From Cryomorphaceae bacterium (GTDB lineage Bacteria; Bacteroidota; Bacteroidia; Flavobacteriales_D; Sanyastnellaceae): a stretch of DNA of 64,000 nucleotides. A program made the translations under genes and the position numbers. Of this stretch, positions 63,901-64,000 are shown in pieces. A model generated the notes under the pieces. That model made no database searches and was not told where the DNA came from. It was given only the letters and a program-made list of their open reading frames with translations. Positions within the stretch are counted from its first letter, which is position 1, and each line of letters starts with the position of its first letter. The stretch spans positions 62,001 through 126,000 of the forward strand of contig WGNM01000001.1 in the NCBI GenBank assembly GCA_016124575.1, read 5' to 3'.

Positions 63901-64000
63901 GCCCGCTGCATGTGTACTCCATCAAATCGATAAACACCATTACCGGTGCCAATCATCAAATACCCCGAACTATCTTGATCGAGGGTATAGATAAAGCGCT
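60972..64000 (-). CDS. two-component-type propeller sensor with PP2C phosphatase output (5' end cut by window edge)
   Basis: At least 1008 residues are visible; the frame is open to the right edge, so the signal peptide and first propeller blade are missing. Propeller repeats (about 1-600 of the visible part) carry motifs such as IWIGTDGLGVVM and LWVGTEGQGLFY. A Y_Y_Y domain (KYSYFLENYDLDWSE) follows, then one TM helix (WWFYLLAIAGTVLTVWFFI), a coiled coil and a PP2C/SpoIIE phosphatase (DIVSGDFYWI, ADCTGHGVPGAFMS, FTDGLPDQFGG). It should sense a periplasmic signal and dephosphorylate a cytoplasmic target. The phosphatase is similar to that at 31024, so the two may share a substrate. Confidence 0.85.
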   Translation of the reverse strand, partial: RFIYTLDQDSSGYLMIGTGNGVYRFDGVHMQRATASDKLEFTFVSSSSQLSNGEVLYADYYGELAIRSTEAVSGTPKGFANVRVLGLAQQSYTLWALLQDGRLAVRMLGGEWRIHEDLFSGGIPSSILKLSNNQLLVGTDLGAVRIGTGNPGSPAVEWIPDLEGMPITSLNLSLDKSSVFVGTDEFGVYQYMSDNQELHQITATDIDLSRFLVNDILESKSGSLWIATNRNGAYRLTDRKGDIYQRSLNPDPGQEFEIRSVSKLFMDNEENIWLATKGGGLILLTPDDFSFYNIGNQFEPEKVRSMEFCNGEYWLGTDDHLYHFTGKLNQSDDILQHENGLRGGPFTSICVDADSNLWVGTEGQGLFYREFGSSDFQSITFGDDQLSNRINKILEIEDRIMVATDYGIYIIRDGEVAQHLSMQSGLPHNRIRTLFRDSNDRVFIGTQTSSVTLIFGEDIMTLSMPFGDRLIDFTSFAEDAKGRIWIGTDGLGVVMMEGDKIVAFNSEDGLLSDYCYLTEADQFGQIWVGHRGGMSRIDINDFSIEKLDNEPFSKLDFIQDQSKMTPFGDLLFGTSKGLLVYHGNNRLQKHLEPSINLHNVIVGDSIQSADKLVEVPFNTYRVEFNFIGITFKDPEEVKYSYFLENYDLDWSEQASATNARYNRLDPGEYTFKVKAYHENGVGGERIKSLRIIVSTPFWQKWWFYLLAIAGTVLTVWFFINRRERLLRANQEYLQTELDARTKEVVVQKELLEIKNKDITDSILYAKNIQRAMLPDPSMFERMFPESFVLYKPRDIVSGDFYWIFRHESKVIVACADCTGHGVPGAFMSMIGTVILKDVSFKPTVLDPSAALRDLNTQITELLHNKHGNFAVDDGMDISISEYDYKTGVLRTSSARRPIIVYKDGQRIEIKGDRHSIGGDKNFEGEKTFSLHSIQLEAGDSFYHFTDGLPDQFGGTDGKKLKKSGLIKILDEVHHLEMQKQQQIIHKHFVSWKGDQNQVDDILLFGIRV

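Overview
The window looks like a chromosomal segment of a free-living member of the Bacteroidota, most likely a flavobacterial-type lineage. The evidence is a type IX secretion component (PorD/DUF4835), secreted proteins with type A and type B (CHU_C) C-terminal sorting domains, two TonB-dependent receptors with CarboxypepD_reg-like N-domains, the bamD-rpoZ-coaBC-porD-recN gene block, Bacteroidota-type promoter elements (TAnnTTTG), few Shine-Dalgarno sequences, and an alpha-oxoamine synthase of the kind that makes sphingo- or sulfonolipids. No mobile element, prophage, CRISPR array, rRNA or tRNA was seen. No stretch longer than about 210 bases lacks a gene.

Layout. 1-2.4 kb: sulfite dehydrogenase with a monohaem cytochrome c (cut by the left edge), a hotdog thioesterase and xseB. 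2.4-7.1 kb: PLP decarboxylase, xseA and a two-component pair. 7.1-10.5 kb: a large T9SS-secreted protein with seven cysteine-rich repeats at an almost exact 77-residue period. 10.5-20.2 kb: housekeeping genes on the minus strand (ABC exporter, truA, alpha-oxoamine synthase, recN, porD, coaBC, rpoZ, bamD, lrp). 20.4-26.6 kb: gamma-family PLP lyase/synthase, a TonB receptor and an Lhr-like helicase. 26.7-32.8 kb: a plus-strand signalling block of Rcp-type receiver, REC-PAS-kinase, two tandem NarL-type regulators and a REC-PP2C phosphatase. 32.8-37.2 kb: a small glycan cluster (FemAB/GNAT-like, GT4, Wzx-like flippase, Gfo/Idh dehydrogenase). 37.2-44.2 kb: patatin with an outer-membrane barrel, a cytoplasmic-looking BtuF-like protein, a TerB-like protein and a secreted M43 protease. 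44.4-53.8 kb: dnaK, mscL, RND (MMPL) and MFS transporters, Tat-exported glycosylasparaginase, an atypical receiver, a UbiA prenyltransferase and an LpxH-like hydrolase. 53.8-58.9 kb: a T9SS beta-helix protein and a TonB receptor. 59.1-64 kb: an OlsF-like double acyltransferase and a propeller-PP2C sensor cut by the right edge.

The most interesting signal is in the two promoters at about 53.85 and 55.69 kb. Both carry direct repeats of a TTAACA-like hexamer at an exact 11-bp period (four in-phase units before the first gene, three before the second), followed by the same downstream element (GAnnTTTGCACC). The distance from the last repeat to that element differs by exactly one helical period. 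This resembles the organisation of PHO boxes in other phyla and suggests that the secreted beta-helix protein and the receptor are co-regulated partners. A second theme is that TAnnTT(T/C)G elements repeatedly lie only 4-16 nt from the start codon, implying leaderless or very short-leader mRNAs. They also decide several start codons.

Start codons were chosen by protein-family alignment as recalled, by overlap with neighbours and by these promoter elements. Functions rest on motifs recognised by eye. No database search was run.
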